A stretch of 64,000 nt of DNA from the NCBI RefSeq assembly GCF_900142075.1, contig NZ_FQZO01000001.1, forward strand, positions 806,001-870,000. Reading direction: 5' to 3'. This DNA is from Clostridium amylolyticum (GTDB lineage Bacteria > Bacillota > Clostridia > Clostridiales > Clostridiaceae). The stretch's first letter is position 1; every line of letters begins with the position of its first letter. Below are positions 34,732 through 44,251 of the stretch, piece by piece. Position numbers and translations under genes: made by a program. The notes beneath the pieces were generated by a model. That model did not search any database and had not been told where the DNA came from. It saw only the letters and a list, made by a program, of their open reading frames with translations.

Positions 34732-35781
34732 ATGAATGAGGAATTTATTGGTGCATTGAAGGAAATAGTTAAAGAAAAGGGTATTAGCGAAGAATTATTA
34801 TTTACTACCATAGAAGATGCACTTGTAGCAGCATATAAAAAGAATTACGCTAATACTGGTAGCACTGCTCAAAATGTAAGGGTTAGCATGAATAGAGAAA
34901 ATGGCGAAATTCATGTATATGCTCAAAAAACTGTAGTGGAAAATATTCAAGATGATATTTCTGAAATATCCTTGGAAAAAGCTAAAGAAATAAGCCCAAG
35001 ATATGAAGTGGATGATATTGTAGATATAGAAGTTACTCCTAGGACCTTTGGAAGAGTAGCTGCACAGTTAGCTAAACAGGTGGTAATCCAGAGAATAAAG
35101 GAAGCTGAACGAAATATTATCTACAATGAATTTGTAGAGAAGGAATTTGATATTATTACAGGTATAATTATTAGAAAAGACAAAGGTAATGTATTTGTAG
35201 ACTTAGGAAAGGTAGAAGCTATTTTAGGGCCAAATGAGCAGATGCCTGGAGAAGAATATAATTTCAACGAAAGGCTAAAGCTTTATATAGTTGAAGTTAA
35301 AAACACCCCTAAAGGAGCACAGGTGGTAGTATCTAGAACTCATCCTGGTTTAGTTAAAAGACTTTTTGAATTAGAAGTTCCTGAAATATTTGAAGGAATT
35401 GTAGAAATAAAAAGTATATCAAGAGAAGCAGGATCTAGAACAAAGATCGCCGTTCAATCTAACGATGAAAGTATAGATGCTATGGGAGCTTGTGTAGGTC
35501 CTAAAGGCGTAAGGGTACAAAATATCGTTAGCGAGTTGAAAAATGAAAAGATAGACATAATTAAGTGGAGTAAACTCCCTGAAGAGTATATTGCAAATGC
35601 ATTAAGCCCTGCAAAAGTATTAGATGTAACTATAGATGAAGAAAGCAAGTCTGCTAGAGTAATAGTAGATGATACTCAATTATCCCTAGCTATAGGAAAA
35701 GAAGGTCAAAATGTTAGACTCGCAGCTAAATTAACAGGATGGAAAATTGATATTAAGAGCAAGGCTCAGGTAGAAGAATAA
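34732..35781 (+). CDS. nusA: Transcription termination/antitermination protein NusA
   Basis: NusA binds RNA polymerase and nascent RNA to control pausing, termination and antitermination. The 349-residue product has the N-terminal polymerase-binding domain, an S1 domain, and two KH domains with IDAMGACVGPKGVRVQNIV and LSLAIGKEGQNVRLAAKLTG. It lacks the extra C-terminal repeats of E. coli NusA, as usual in Firmicutes. GAGGAGG is 10 bases upstream. Confidence 0.97.
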   Translation: MNEEFIGALKEIVKEKGISEELLFTTIEDALVAAYKKNYANTGSTAQNVRVSMNRENGEIHVYAQKTVVENIQDDISEISLEKAKEISPRYEVDDIVDIEVTPRTFGRVAAQLAKQVVIQRIKEAERNIIYNEFVEKEFDIITGIIIRKDKGNVFVDLGKVEAILGPNEQMPGEEYNFNERLKLYIVEVKNTPKGAQVVVSRTHPGLVKRLFELEVPEIFEGIVEIKSISREAGSRTKIAVQSNDESIDAMGACVGPKGVRVQNIVSELKNEKIDIIKWSKLPEEYIANALSPAKVLDVTIDEESKSARVIVDDTQLSLAIGKEGQNVRLAAKLTGWKIDIKSKAQVEE

Positions 35782-35805
35782 CCTTTGAATAAAAGGGGTG
35801 ATAAC

Positions 35806-36072
35806 ATGAAAAGCAGAAAGATTCCCATGAGAATGTGCAATGGATGTATGGAAATGAAGCCCAAAAAAGAGCTTATTAGAATAGTAAAAAGTCCTGAAGG
35901 AGAACTATCTGTAGACTTAACGGGAAAAAAACCAGGTAGAGGTGCTTATATCTGTAAAGATACAAACTGCTTGGAAAGTGCAATTAAATCCAAGAGAATC
36001 AATAAAAACTTAGAAACTGTAGTTAATGATGAGATTTATAATAAACTAAAGGAAGAGATAGTAAATGAATAG
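35806..36072 (+). CDS. ylxR: YlxR family RNA-binding protein (DUF448)
   Basis: YlxR is a small basic protein encoded between nusA and infB; in B. subtilis and others it has been described as a nucleic-acid-binding or regulatory factor. The 88-residue product has RMCNGCMEMKPKKELIRIV and GRGAYIC, typical of DUF448. ATG 35806 follows GGGGTGATAAC; the upstream TTG at 35785 is less likely. It overlaps ylxQ by eight bases. Confidence 0.92.
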   Translation: MKSRKIPMRMCNGCMEMKPKKELIRIVKSPEGELSVDLTGKKPGRGAYICKDTNCLESAIKSKRINKNLETVVNDEIYNKLKEEIVNE

Positions 36073-36370
36073 TTTTCTTCAATTTCTATCTCTAGCTAAA
36101 AAATCTGGTAATTTAGTTGAAGGCTATAACAATTGCGAGCTTTTATTAAACAAAAAAAATATTTTCTTGTTTATTTTTTCTAATGAAATATCCTATAATT
36201 CCGAGAAAAAATTTGTAAGGTACTGTACCCTCAATAACATACCCTACATTAAAGAATTTTCTAAACATGAATTAGGCAATTCTTTAGGACGACAAGAAAT
36301 AAATATAATATGTGTAACAGACAAGAATATTAGTAACAAATTACTTTCCATTTTAGAAGGTAATAAGTAA
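36065..36370 (+). CDS. ylxQ: YlxQ, L7Ae-family ribosomal protein-like
   Basis: YlxQ is a small L7Ae/L30e/S12e/Gadd45-fold protein that probably binds kink-turn RNA. The 101-residue product has FLSLAKKSGNLVEGYNNCE and the late segment HELGNSLGRQEINIICVTD. It begins inside ylxR, so translation is coupled, and precedes infB in the standard order. Confidence 0.9.
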   Translation: MNSFLQFLSLAKKSGNLVEGYNNCELLLNKKNIFLFIFSNEISYNSEKKFVRYCTLNNIPYIKEFSKHELGNSLGRQEINIICVTDKNISNKLLSILEGNK

Positions 36371-36403
36371 ACAGGAACAAAATTCTAACCGGGGGTGAAT
36401 TAT

Positions 36404-38479
36404 TTGTCAAAAATAAGAGTATATGAGTTGGCAAAAGAACTTGGAATAACAAGTAAAGATTTAATAACTTTACTTATGGATGAATTTAATATTGAAGTGA
36501 AAAATCACATGAGCGTTATCGAAAACGAAGATGCTGAATTAATCACAGAGCTTTTAAAAGATAAAGCAAAAGTAGAAACTGAAAATGTTAGTGATAGCAA
36601 AACTATAGTAGATGAATACGAAGAAATGGTGGCGGAAGAAGTTAATAAATTTACGAAAAAAAATAAAAAAAGACAAAAAAATGACGATAAAAATTCAGAG
36701 GATTACGAAAATGAAAACAAAACAAATACTGTAATAGAAATGGGTGAAACCATTACTGTTAAGGATCTTTCTGAAAAATTACAAAAGCCTACTACTGAAG
36801 TAATAAAAGCATTAATTTTCAGTGGGGTTATGGCTGGAATTAACCAAGAAATAGATTTTTCTACAGCAGAAAAAATTGCAGAAAAGTTTGAGTTTGTATT
36901 AGAGAAAAAAGATGAGAATCTAGGTCAATTAGAAGTGGATAATGAAATGTATACCGAAGATGACAGCGAAAAAAGGCCTCCTATTGTTACAGTTATGGGC
37001 CACGTTGACCACGGTAAGACATCATTATTAGATGCTATAAGAAAAGCAAAGGTTACTTCTACAGAAGCTGGTGGTATAACTCAACATATAGGTGCTTATA
37101 CCGTTACTATAAATAATGAAAAAATAACCTTTTTAGATACCCCTGGCCATGAAGCTTTTACTTCTATGAGAGCAAGAGGAGCTCAAGTTACTGATGTTGT
37201 GATCCTAGTAGTTGCAGCTGACGATGGTATTATGCCTCAAACTGAAGAAGCTATTAATCACTGTAAAGCTGCCAATGTTCCTATAGTAGTTGCTATAAAT
37301 AAAATCGATAGACCTGGTGCAAATATCGATAAAGTAAAACAAGAATTAACAGAATTTGGCTTAGTATCTGAAGACTGGGGTGGAGATACTATATGTGTAC
37401 CTGTATCCGCTAAAACTCATGAAGGAATAGATACATTATTAGAAATGGTGCTATTAACTTCTGAAATGCAAGAATTAAAAGCAAACTCTACAAGAAATGC
37501 AAGAGGTACCGTAATAGATGCTAAACTTGACAAAGGTAGAGGCGCTGTAGCAACCCTATTAGTACAAAACGGAACTCTTAATGTGGGAGATTCAATATTA
37601 GTAGGAACAACTTATGGTAGAATTAGAGCTATGTTTGATGATAAAGCTAAAAAGATAAAAAGTGCTGGTCCATCTATACCAGTAGAAATTTTAGGATTAT
37701 CTGAAGTTCCCTCCGCTGGAGATAGATTCTTTGTAGTAAAAGATGAAAAAACAGCTAGAGATATGGCTCAAACTAGAAAAGACAAAATTAAAGATGAAAA
37801 TCTTCAATCTTCTAACAGAGTTTCCCTTGAAGACTTATATAACCAGATTAAAGAAGGGAAAGTTAAAGAACTAGCTTTAATAGTAAAAGCTGATGTTCAA
37901 GGTTCTGTAGAAGCAATAAAGCAATCTCTTGAAAAATTGTCTACTGATGATGTAAAGGTTAGAGTCATTCATGGTGCAGTGGGTGCCATTACCGAAACTG
38001 ACGTGACTCTTGCTACTGCTTCCAATGCTATCATTATAGGATTCAACGTAAGGCCAGATGTTAATGCAACTTCTTCTGCTGAGAAAGAAAATGTAGAAAT
38101 TAAAACTTACAGAATAATATACGATGCAATTGAAGATGTAAAATCTGCTATGATAGGTATGTTAGAGCCTGATTATAAAGAAGTGATACTAGGGCGTGCT
38201 GAAATAAGGCAAACTTATAAAATTTCCAGTCTAGGGACCATTGCTGGATGTTATGTATTAGATGGTAAAATTACTAGAAACAGCGATGTAAGAATAATTA
38301 GAGACGGAATAGTAATATTTGAATCTAAATTAGCATCATTAAAGAGATTTAAAGATGATGTAAAAGAAGCTGCTTCTGGTTATGAATGCGGACTAAGTAT
38401 AGAAAAATTCAATGATATCAAAGAAGGAGATATTGTAGAAGCTTACTCTATGCAAGAGGTTAAAAGAAATCAGCTGTAA
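36404..38479 (+). CDS. infB: Translation initiation factor IF-2
   Basis: IF-2 is the GTPase that brings fMet-tRNA to the 30S subunit. The 691-residue product has two IF2-N domains (RVYELAKELGITSKDLI at the start and a second near residue 120), a charged linker, G1 GHVDHGKTSLLDAI, G3 DTPGHEAF, G4 NKID, and the C-terminal domains II-IV. TTG 36404 is the likely start, nine bases after GGGGG; a GTG at 36395 overlaps that site. Confidence 0.97.
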   Translation: MSKIRVYELAKELGITSKDLITLLMDEFNIEVKNHMSVIENEDAELITELLKDKAKVETENVSDSKTIVDEYEEMVAEEVNKFTKKNKKRQKNDDKNSEDYENENKTNTVIEMGETITVKDLSEKLQKPTTEVIKALIFSGVMAGINQEIDFSTAEKIAEKFEFVLEKKDENLGQLEVDNEMYTEDDSEKRPPIVTVMGHVDHGKTSLLDAIRKAKVTSTEAGGITQHIGAYTVTINNEKITFLDTPGHEAFTSMRARGAQVTDVVILVVAADDGIMPQTEEAINHCKAANVPIVVAINKIDRPGANIDKVKQELTEFGLVSEDWGGDTICVPVSAKTHEGIDTLLEMVLLTSEMQELKANSTRNARGTVIDAKLDKGRGAVATLLVQNGTLNVGDSILVGTTYGRIRAMFDDKAKKIKSAGPSIPVEILGLSEVPSAGDRFFVVKDEKTARDMAQTRKDKIKDENLQSSNRVSLEDLYNQIKEGKVKELALIVKADVQGSVEAIKQSLEKLSTDDVKVRVIHGAVGAITETDVTLATASNAIIIGFNVRPDVNATSSAEKENVEIKTYRIIYDAIEDVKSAMIGMLEPDYKEVILGRAEIRQTYKISSLGTIAGCYVLDGKITRNSDVRIIRDGIVIFESKLASLKRFKDDVKEAASGYECGLSIEKFNDIKEGDIVEAYSMQEVKRNQL

Positions 38480-38493
38480 AGGGGTGGATTAAT

Positions 38494-38856
38494 GTGGCCA
38501 ATTATAGAGCTGGAAGAATAAATGAAGAATTGAAAAAAGAAATAAGTAATATAATAAGAAATGATATAAAAGATCCTAGGGTTTCTGGAATGGTTAGCGT
38601 AACAGATGTTACTGCTACTAAAGATTTACGTTATGCCAAAGTTATGATTAGCATATTTGGCAATGAAAATGAAAAGAAGGAAACTTTAGAGGCTTTAAAA
38701 AATTCAAGTGGATTTATAAGAAGAGAAGTAGGTCATAGGATTAAGCTAAGATATACACCAGAGCTTATCATTGAATTAGATAGCTCTATAGAACATGGAA
38801 TGCATATAAATTCTTTAATTCAAAAAATTAAGGAGAGCGATGATGCATCTAAATGA
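38494..38856 (+). CDS. rbfA: Ribosome-binding factor A
   Basis: RbfA is a KH-like factor for 16S 5'-end maturation and cold growth. The 120-residue product contains RINEELKKEISNIIRNDIKDPR and LRYTPELIIELDSSIEHG, both RbfA hallmarks. GTG 38494 follows AAAGGGGTGG. It overlaps nrnA by 17 bases. Confidence 0.96.
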   Translation: MANYRAGRINEELKKEISNIIRNDIKDPRVSGMVSVTDVTATKDLRYAKVMISIFGNENEKKETLEALKNSSGFIRREVGHRIKLRYTPELIIELDSSIEHGMHINSLIQKIKESDDASK

Positions 38857-39802
38857 AATAGCTAAATTAATAGAGCAGAGCACTACAATAGGTATAACTT
38901 TTCATACCTCTCCTGATGGAGACTCTTTAGGTAGTGCTCTTGCACTACTTATTGCTCTAAAAAATAAAAATAAAATGGCCTATATAATTTCTCAAGAAAA
39001 AATTCCAGAAAACTTTTCTTATTTACCCTTTAGCAGTGAAATAAGCAGTAATTTACAAGAACCTATAGAAAATACAGAATTAGTAATAGTGCTAGACTGT
39101 GGCAATAGGGAAAGGATCAATGCTAAATTAAATAATTATAAAAACACTTTAATTAATATAGATCATCATTTATCCAATGATATGTATGGTGATTTCAATT
39201 ATGTAGATACTATAGCTGCAGCGGTAGCGGAAATTGTATATGAGCTTATAGCTATACTAAACATGGAAATTACTAAGGATATAGCTACATGCTTATATAC
39301 CTCTTTATTAACGGATACAGGTTCCTTTAAATATTCTAACACTACCAGCAGAACTCACAATATAGCAGCTAAACTTATAGATACCTCTATAGATTTTACT
39401 AGCATACATAGGAATATTTATGAAAATAAATCCTTTAAATTCTTGAAACTTCAAGGTATGGTACTTGAAAATATGTATTTATTATTAGATAATAAAATTT
39501 GTATAATGGAAATACATGAAAAAATGTTAAAGGATATTAATTATGTTCTTGAAGATTCTTCAGAGATTATTTCCTATGGACTAAAGGTTAAAGGTGTAGA
39601 GATTGCAGTGTTGTTTAAAGAAGTCCCAAATGGTGTGAAAATTAGTTTTAGATCCAAAGATACTGCGGATGTGCGTAAAATAGCAGAGAATTTTTCTGGA
39701 GGGGGACACTCTAAAGCATCTGGTGCCTTTATTCCAAATGTCACCCTAGAAGAAGCAAAAAATACCGTTATACCAAAACTGAAGGATGAATTAAAATTAT
39801 GA
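38840..39802 (+). CDS. nrnA: Bifunctional oligoribonuclease/pAp phosphatase NrnA
   Basis: NrnA degrades nanoRNA and 3'-phosphoadenosine 5'-phosphate. The 320-residue DHH/DHHA1 protein has FHTSPDGDSLGSA, VLDCGNRERI, NIDHHLSND and the C-terminal FSGGGHSKASGAF. It starts inside rbfA at ATG 38840 (ATG 38843 is equally placed behind GGAG) and overlaps truB by four bases, so rbfA-nrnA-truB are tightly coupled. Confidence 0.94.
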   Translation: MMHLNEIAKLIEQSTTIGITFHTSPDGDSLGSALALLIALKNKNKMAYIISQEKIPENFSYLPFSSEISSNLQEPIENTELVIVLDCGNRERINAKLNNYKNTLINIDHHLSNDMYGDFNYVDTIAAAVAEIVYELIAILNMEITKDIATCLYTSLLTDTGSFKYSNTTSRTHNIAAKLIDTSIDFTSIHRNIYENKSFKFLKLQGMVLENMYLLLDNKICIMEIHEKMLKDINYVLEDSSEIISYGLKVKGVEIAVLFKEVPNGVKISFRSKDTADVRKIAENFSGGGHSKASGAFIPNVTLEEAKNTVIPKLKDELKL

Positions 39803-40674
39803 ATGGCATATTGAATATTTATAAACCAAAAGGAATAACATCTTTTGATGTAGTTAGAAAAGTGAGGCATATCTGCGGTAAAGAAAAAGTTGGTCATGCT
39901 GGAACATTAGACCCTCTAGCTACAGGGGTTTTACCTGTTTGTATAGGTAAGGCCACAAAAATTATTGATTATGTCATGAATGAATCAAAAGTTTATAAAG
40001 CCACAGTAAAGCTAGGTATAAATACTGATACTTATGATAAAGAAGGAAATGTTATTTTAACCAAAGATGCGTCAAAAATAACCCTTTTAGATTTACAAAA
40101 GACTATAAATGAGTTTATTGGCACCATATCTCAAATACCACCAATGTACTCAGCATTAAAGGTTAATGGCAAAAGGTTATATGATTTAGCTAGAAAAGGT
40201 ATAGAAGTGGAAAGGGAACCCAGAATAATAAATATATATTCTATTGAAGTAATATCCTTTAACACACCCTACGCTGAAATTCTAGTGCACTGCTCTAAAG
40301 GTACTTATATAAGAAGCCTATGCTATGATATAGGAGAATCTTTGGGTTGTGGTGCCTCCATGTGGGAACTGGAAAGAGTGAAAAATGGTATTTTCAATAT
40401 AGCTGATGCAGTACATTTAGAAGAATTAAATGTAGATAACATCAGCGATTACTTAATTACCATGGAGAAGGCATTAATAAAATATGATTCTGTGCATTTA
40501 AATGAGTACTTTAAACCATTATTTATCAATGGGGTAAGTATTCAAGATTATAGACTAATAAATTCAATTCCAAATTCTTCACAAATTTTTAGAGTTTATT
40601 CTGAAAATGATGTTTTATTAGGTTTAGGAAAGAAAAATAATAATACTTTTAAAATAGAAAAGCTGTTATTGTAG
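39799..40674 (+). CDS. truB: tRNA pseudouridine(55) synthase
   Basis: TruB makes pseudouridine 55 in the T loop of tRNAs. The 291-residue product begins MNGILNIYKPKGITSFDVV and has the catalytic motif GHAGTLDPLATGVLP with Asp38, plus YDKEGNV and a C-terminal RNA-binding region. Its ATG overlaps the nrnA stop as ATGA. Confidence 0.97.
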   Translation: MNGILNIYKPKGITSFDVVRKVRHICGKEKVGHAGTLDPLATGVLPVCIGKATKIIDYVMNESKVYKATVKLGINTDTYDKEGNVILTKDASKITLLDLQKTINEFIGTISQIPPMYSALKVNGKRLYDLARKGIEVEREPRIINIYSIEVISFNTPYAEILVHCSKGTYIRSLCYDIGESLGCGASMWELERVKNGIFNIADAVHLEELNVDNISDYLITMEKALIKYDSVHLNEYFKPLFINGVSIQDYRLINSIPNSSQIFRVYSENDVLLGLGKKNNNTFKIEKLLL

Positions 40675-40684
40675 AGGTATATTT

Positions 40685-41623
40685 ATGTTAATTATAGATG
40701 AATTTTTTAATGATAAAATTACAAAGGGTACTTATATAGCTTTAGGAAGCTTTGATGGTCTGCATTTAGGTCATATGTCCTTAATAAATAAATCTATGGA
40801 GCTTTCTAAAATAAATAATGGTTTCAGCATGGTATATACTTTTAAGAATCATCCAAAGACCGTAGTTAAAGGAGCCACTCCTCCAAAGCTTCTAACTAGC
40901 AATGAGTATAAACTTTTATTGTTAGAGCAAGCTGGGGTAGACGTTTCATGTTTAGTAACCTTTAGTGAAGAGTATATGAAGATCACTGCAGTTGAATTTA
41001 TAGAGCTCCTTATTAAAACCTATAATGCAAAAGGTTTTATAGTGGGCTTTAATTATAAATTTGGATACAAGAATACTGGTGATGTAAATCTCTTGAGAGA
41101 ACTTCAGCCTCACTATGGATATGACTTGGTTATTATGGATCCCTTGATGTATAACGATGAAATTGTAAGTAGTTCAAGAATAAGAGAAGAAATATCCCTA
41201 GGAAATATTGAAAAAGCAAACATAATGTTAAATAGGCCTTACTGCTTAATTAGCAAGGTCATTGAGGGTAGGAAGTTAGGAAGGCAGTTAGGGTATCCCA
41301 CTGCTAACATAGAAGTTGACAGCAAATATAGTATACCTGCTATAGGAGTGTATTATACTAATGTAGATATAGATGGTGTAATATACAAAGGTATTACTAG
41401 TGTAGGCAACAATCCTACCGTGGAGGGAAAAGATTTTTCCATTGAAACTTACATATTAGATTTTAATAATAACATATATGGCAAAGAAATAAATCTATAC
41501 TTTATAAAACGCATAAGAGATGAGATAAAGTATCCTAGCTTGGATAAATTAATAGCTAGAATAGATATAGATAGACAAATTGCAGAAAATGAAGAAATAC
41601 ATGTAAGTTTATTGAAAAAATAA
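40685..41623 (+). CDS. ribF: Riboflavin kinase/FAD synthetase RibF
   Basis: RibF converts riboflavin to FMN and then FAD. The 312-residue product has the N-terminal FMN adenylyltransferase domain (GSFDGLHLGH; SSSRIREEI) and the C-terminal flavokinase domain (GRKLGRQLGYPTANIEVD, GITSVGNNPTV). AGAGGT precedes the start. It follows truB, as usual in the infB operon. Confidence 0.96.
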   Translation: MLIIDEFFNDKITKGTYIALGSFDGLHLGHMSLINKSMELSKINNGFSMVYTFKNHPKTVVKGATPPKLLTSNEYKLLLLEQAGVDVSCLVTFSEEYMKITAVEFIELLIKTYNAKGFIVGFNYKFGYKNTGDVNLLRELQPHYGYDLVIMDPLMYNDEIVSSSRIREEISLGNIEKANIMLNRPYCLISKVIEGRKLGRQLGYPTANIEVDSKYSIPAIGVYYTNVDIDGVIYKGITSVGNNPTVEGKDFSIETYILDFNNNIYGKEINLYFIKRIRDEIKYPSLDKLIARIDIDRQIAENEEIHVSLLKK

Positions 41624-41652
41624 TTTACATTTAAATTTTTCTTTGTTATAAT
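41624..41652 (+). promoter_or_regulatory. Promoter for rpsO, with leader to 41735
   Basis: TTTACA at 41624-41629 and a perfect TATAAT at 41647-41652 are 17 bases apart, directly after ribF. The transcript would have a leader of roughly 75 bases, a length that fits S15 autoregulation, but I see no decisive structure. Confidence 0.6.
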
Positions 41653-41735
41653 AACCGTTGAGAACCAATTTCTACGTTTTTAGATTTGCCATCTTTTTAC
41701 TTGGAACTTGGGGATAAATTTTGGAGGTGTTTTTA

Positions 41736-41999
41736 ATGGAAAAGGCAACAAAACAAGAAATTATGCAAAAATACGCAAGACATGAAGGTGATACTGGTTC
41801 ACCAGAAGTGCAAATAGCACTTTTAACAGACAGAATAAACAGTCTAACTGAGCACTTAAAGGTTCATAAAAAAGACCATCACTCAAGAAGAGGTCTTTTA
41901 ATGATGGTTGGTCAAAGAAGAGGATTATTGAACTATCTTCAAGCAAAGGATATTGAAAGATATCGTGCTATATTAGAAAAGCTAGGTTTAAGAAGATAA
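41736..41999 (+). CDS. rpsO: 30S ribosomal protein S15
   Basis: S15 nucleates assembly of the 30S platform. The 87-residue product starts MEKATKQEIMQKYARHEGDTG and contains LTEHLKVHKKDHHSRRGLL, the S15 signature. ATG 41736 follows GGAGGTG by eight bases; the upstream TTG at 41721 is part of the ribosome-site region. A terminator follows. Confidence 0.98.
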   Translation: MEKATKQEIMQKYARHEGDTGSPEVQIALLTDRINSLTEHLKVHKKDHHSRRGLLMMVGQRRGLLNYLQAKDIERYRAILEKLGLRR

Positions 42000-42001
42000 T
42001 T

Positions 42002-42030
42002 ATAGAGCGGTTGTACCGCTCTATTATTTT
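42002..42030 (+). terminator. Terminator after rpsO
   Basis: ATAGAGCGG-ttgta-CCGCTCTAT at 42002-42024 is a perfect stem followed by TATTTT. Confidence 0.8.
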
Positions 42031-42092
42031 AAAATATTGATAATTATGAATTTAATGCTAATAATATTAGTAGATCTGAAAGGAGGTATATT

Positions 42093-44210
42093 ATGTACCA
42101 TTCACACGAAATTATGGTAGCTGGAAGAAAGTTGAAAGTTGAATATGGAAAAATTGGTATGCTTTCTAATGCTGCAATAATGATGAGTTACGGTGATACA
42201 GTAATTATTACAAACGTAAATGCATCTGAAAGTCCAAGAGAAGGTATAGACTTTTTCCCTTTAAGTATTGAATATGAAGAAAGACTTTATGCAGTAGGTA
42301 AAATACCGGGAGGCTTTATAAAAAGGGAAGGAAGACCTTCAGAAAAAGCTATATTAAATGGTAGGGCAGTTGATAGACCTATTAGACCTCTGTTCCCTAA
42401 AGGATATAGAAACGATGTTCAAGTTGTATGTACTGTAGTATCAGTAGAGAACGATAATTTGCCAGAAATATTAGCAATTAACGCTGCTTCCACCGCTTTA
42501 GCAATTTCTAGCATACCATTTACTGATCCAGTAGGAGCAGTTTCTATAGGACTTATAGATGGAGAGTTTATAGTAAATCCCAACACCAAAGAAAGAGAGC
42601 AAAGCACACTAGCTCTAACAGTAGTAGCTACAAAAGAAAAGGTTATGATGATTGAAGCAGGTGCTGAAGAAATCTCTGAAGATGTAATGTATGATGCCAT
42701 AATGTTTGGATTTGAAGAATGTAAAAAGATAGTTGCTTTTCAAGAAGAGTGTATGAAGATGTTTGGAAAGGAAAAAATTACGCCTGAATTACATGAAGTA
42801 CCTGAAGAACTTGAAAAAGAAGTAAAAGATTTCAGTTATCAAATGATAAAATCAGCAATGTATATCATTGATAAAGATGAAAGAAATGCTGCTATGGATG
42901 AAGTTAAAAAGAAGATCAAAGAAGAATTTGAAGAAAAATATCCTGATAGCATGTCAGATATAAATGATGTTGTTTATAAATCTCAAAAAGAAATAGTTAG
43001 AAGCATGATTCTTAATGAAAAAAGAAGACCTGACGGAAGATCCTTTGATGAGATTAGACCAATAAGCTGCGATGTTTCCTTATTGCCAAGAACTCACGGT
43101 ACAGGTTTATTCACAAGAGGACTTACCCAAGTTCTTACTGTGGCTACTTTAGGTGCCATAGGAGATGTTCAAATCCTAGATGGATTAGGAGAAGAAGAAT
43201 TTAAGAGATACATGCATCACTATAACTTCCCATCCTATAGTGTTGGTGAAGTAAGACCTTTAAGAGGACCTGGAAGAAGAGAAATAGGTCATGGTGCCTT
43301 AGCTGAAAGAGCACTAGAACCATTAATTCCTTCAGAAGAAGAATTTCCTTATACCATTAGATTAGTTTCAGAAGTTCTAAGCTCTAACGGATCAACTTCT
43401 CAGGCTAGTGTATGCGGAAGTACTTTAGCACTATTAGATGCGGGAGTTCCAATTAAAAGACCAGCTGCTGGTATTGCTATGGGGCTGGTTACCAGCGAAG
43501 ATTTAAACCAAGAAGAAGTATTAACTGATATTCAAGGTATTGAAGACTTCTTTGGTGATATGGACTTTAAAGTAGCGGGTACAGTAAAAGGAATAACATC
43601 TATTCAAGTGGATACAAAATTAAAAGGACTTTCTAATGAATGTATAAAGAAATCTATAGCAAATGCTAGAAAAGCTAGAGTATTTATTATAGATAAAATA
43701 AACGAATGTATCAGCGCACCTAGAGAAGAGGTTTCAAAATATGCACCAAAAACTTATACAATGCTTATTGATCCAGAAAAAATAAGAGATGTTATAGGTG
43801 CAGGTGGAAAAACTATAAATAAGATCATTTCTGAAACTGGTGTTAAAATTGATATTAAAGAAGATGGAAGAGTATTTGTTACCTCTGATGATATAGTAGG
43901 AGTAAAGCAAGCTCTTAAGATTATAGAAGGTTTAACTAAAGAAGTAAAAGCAGGAGAAATATATCTAGGGAAAGTAACTAAAATTGCTACTTTCGGAGCT
44001 TTTGTAGAGATATTACCTGGTAAAGAAGGTTTAGTTCATATATCTAAGCTTGATGTAGCTAGGGTAAATAAAGTTGAAGATATAGTTTCTGTAGGTGATG
44101 AAATATTAGTTAAAGTTACAGAGATCGACAACCAAGGAAGAATAAATCTATCTAGAAAAGATGCAATCAAAGAATCAGAAGAAAGCAATGAATCGCAAGA
44201 TAAAGAATAG
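42093..44210 (+). CDS. pnp: Polynucleotide phosphorylase
   Basis: PNPase degrades RNA from the 3' end by phosphorolysis. The 705-residue product has two RNase PH domains (YGDTVIITNVNASE; LFTRGLTQVLTVATLG and YNFPSYSVGEVRPLRGPGRR), then a KH domain (IRDVIGAGGKTINKII) and an S1 domain (YLGKVTKIATFGAFVEILPG). AAAGGAGG precedes the start. The rpsO-pnp pair is conserved. Confidence 0.98.
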   Translation: MYHSHEIMVAGRKLKVEYGKIGMLSNAAIMMSYGDTVIITNVNASESPREGIDFFPLSIEYEERLYAVGKIPGGFIKREGRPSEKAILNGRAVDRPIRPLFPKGYRNDVQVVCTVVSVENDNLPEILAINAASTALAISSIPFTDPVGAVSIGLIDGEFIVNPNTKEREQSTLALTVVATKEKVMMIEAGAEEISEDVMYDAIMFGFEECKKIVAFQEECMKMFGKEKITPELHEVPEELEKEVKDFSYQMIKSAMYIIDKDERNAAMDEVKKKIKEEFEEKYPDSMSDINDVVYKSQKEIVRSMILNEKRRPDGRSFDEIRPISCDVSLLPRTHGTGLFTRGLTQVLTVATLGAIGDVQILDGLGEEEFKRYMHHYNFPSYSVGEVRPLRGPGRREIGHGALAERALEPLIPSEEEFPYTIRLVSEVLSSNGSTSQASVCGSTLALLDAGVPIKRPAAGIAMGLVTSEDLNQEEVLTDIQGIEDFFGDMDFKVAGTVKGITSIQVDTKLKGLSNECIKKSIANARKARVFIIDKINECISAPREEVSKYAPKTYTMLIDPEKIRDVIGAGGKTINKIISETGVKIDIKEDGRVFVTSDDIVGVKQALKIIEGLTKEVKAGEIYLGKVTKIATFGAFVEILPGKEGLVHISKLDVARVNKVEDIVSVGDEILVKVTEIDNQGRINLSRKDAIKESEESNESQDKE

Positions 44211-44235
44211 AAGGGCATTTATGCCTTTTTATTTT
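44211..44235 (+). terminator. Weak terminator-like hairpin after pnp
   Basis: AAGGGCA-ttta-TGCCTTT with one G-U pair is followed by a T-rich tail, just before the M16 peptidase ribosome site. Confidence 0.5.
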
Positions 44236-44251
44236 TTTAAGGAGAGATAAT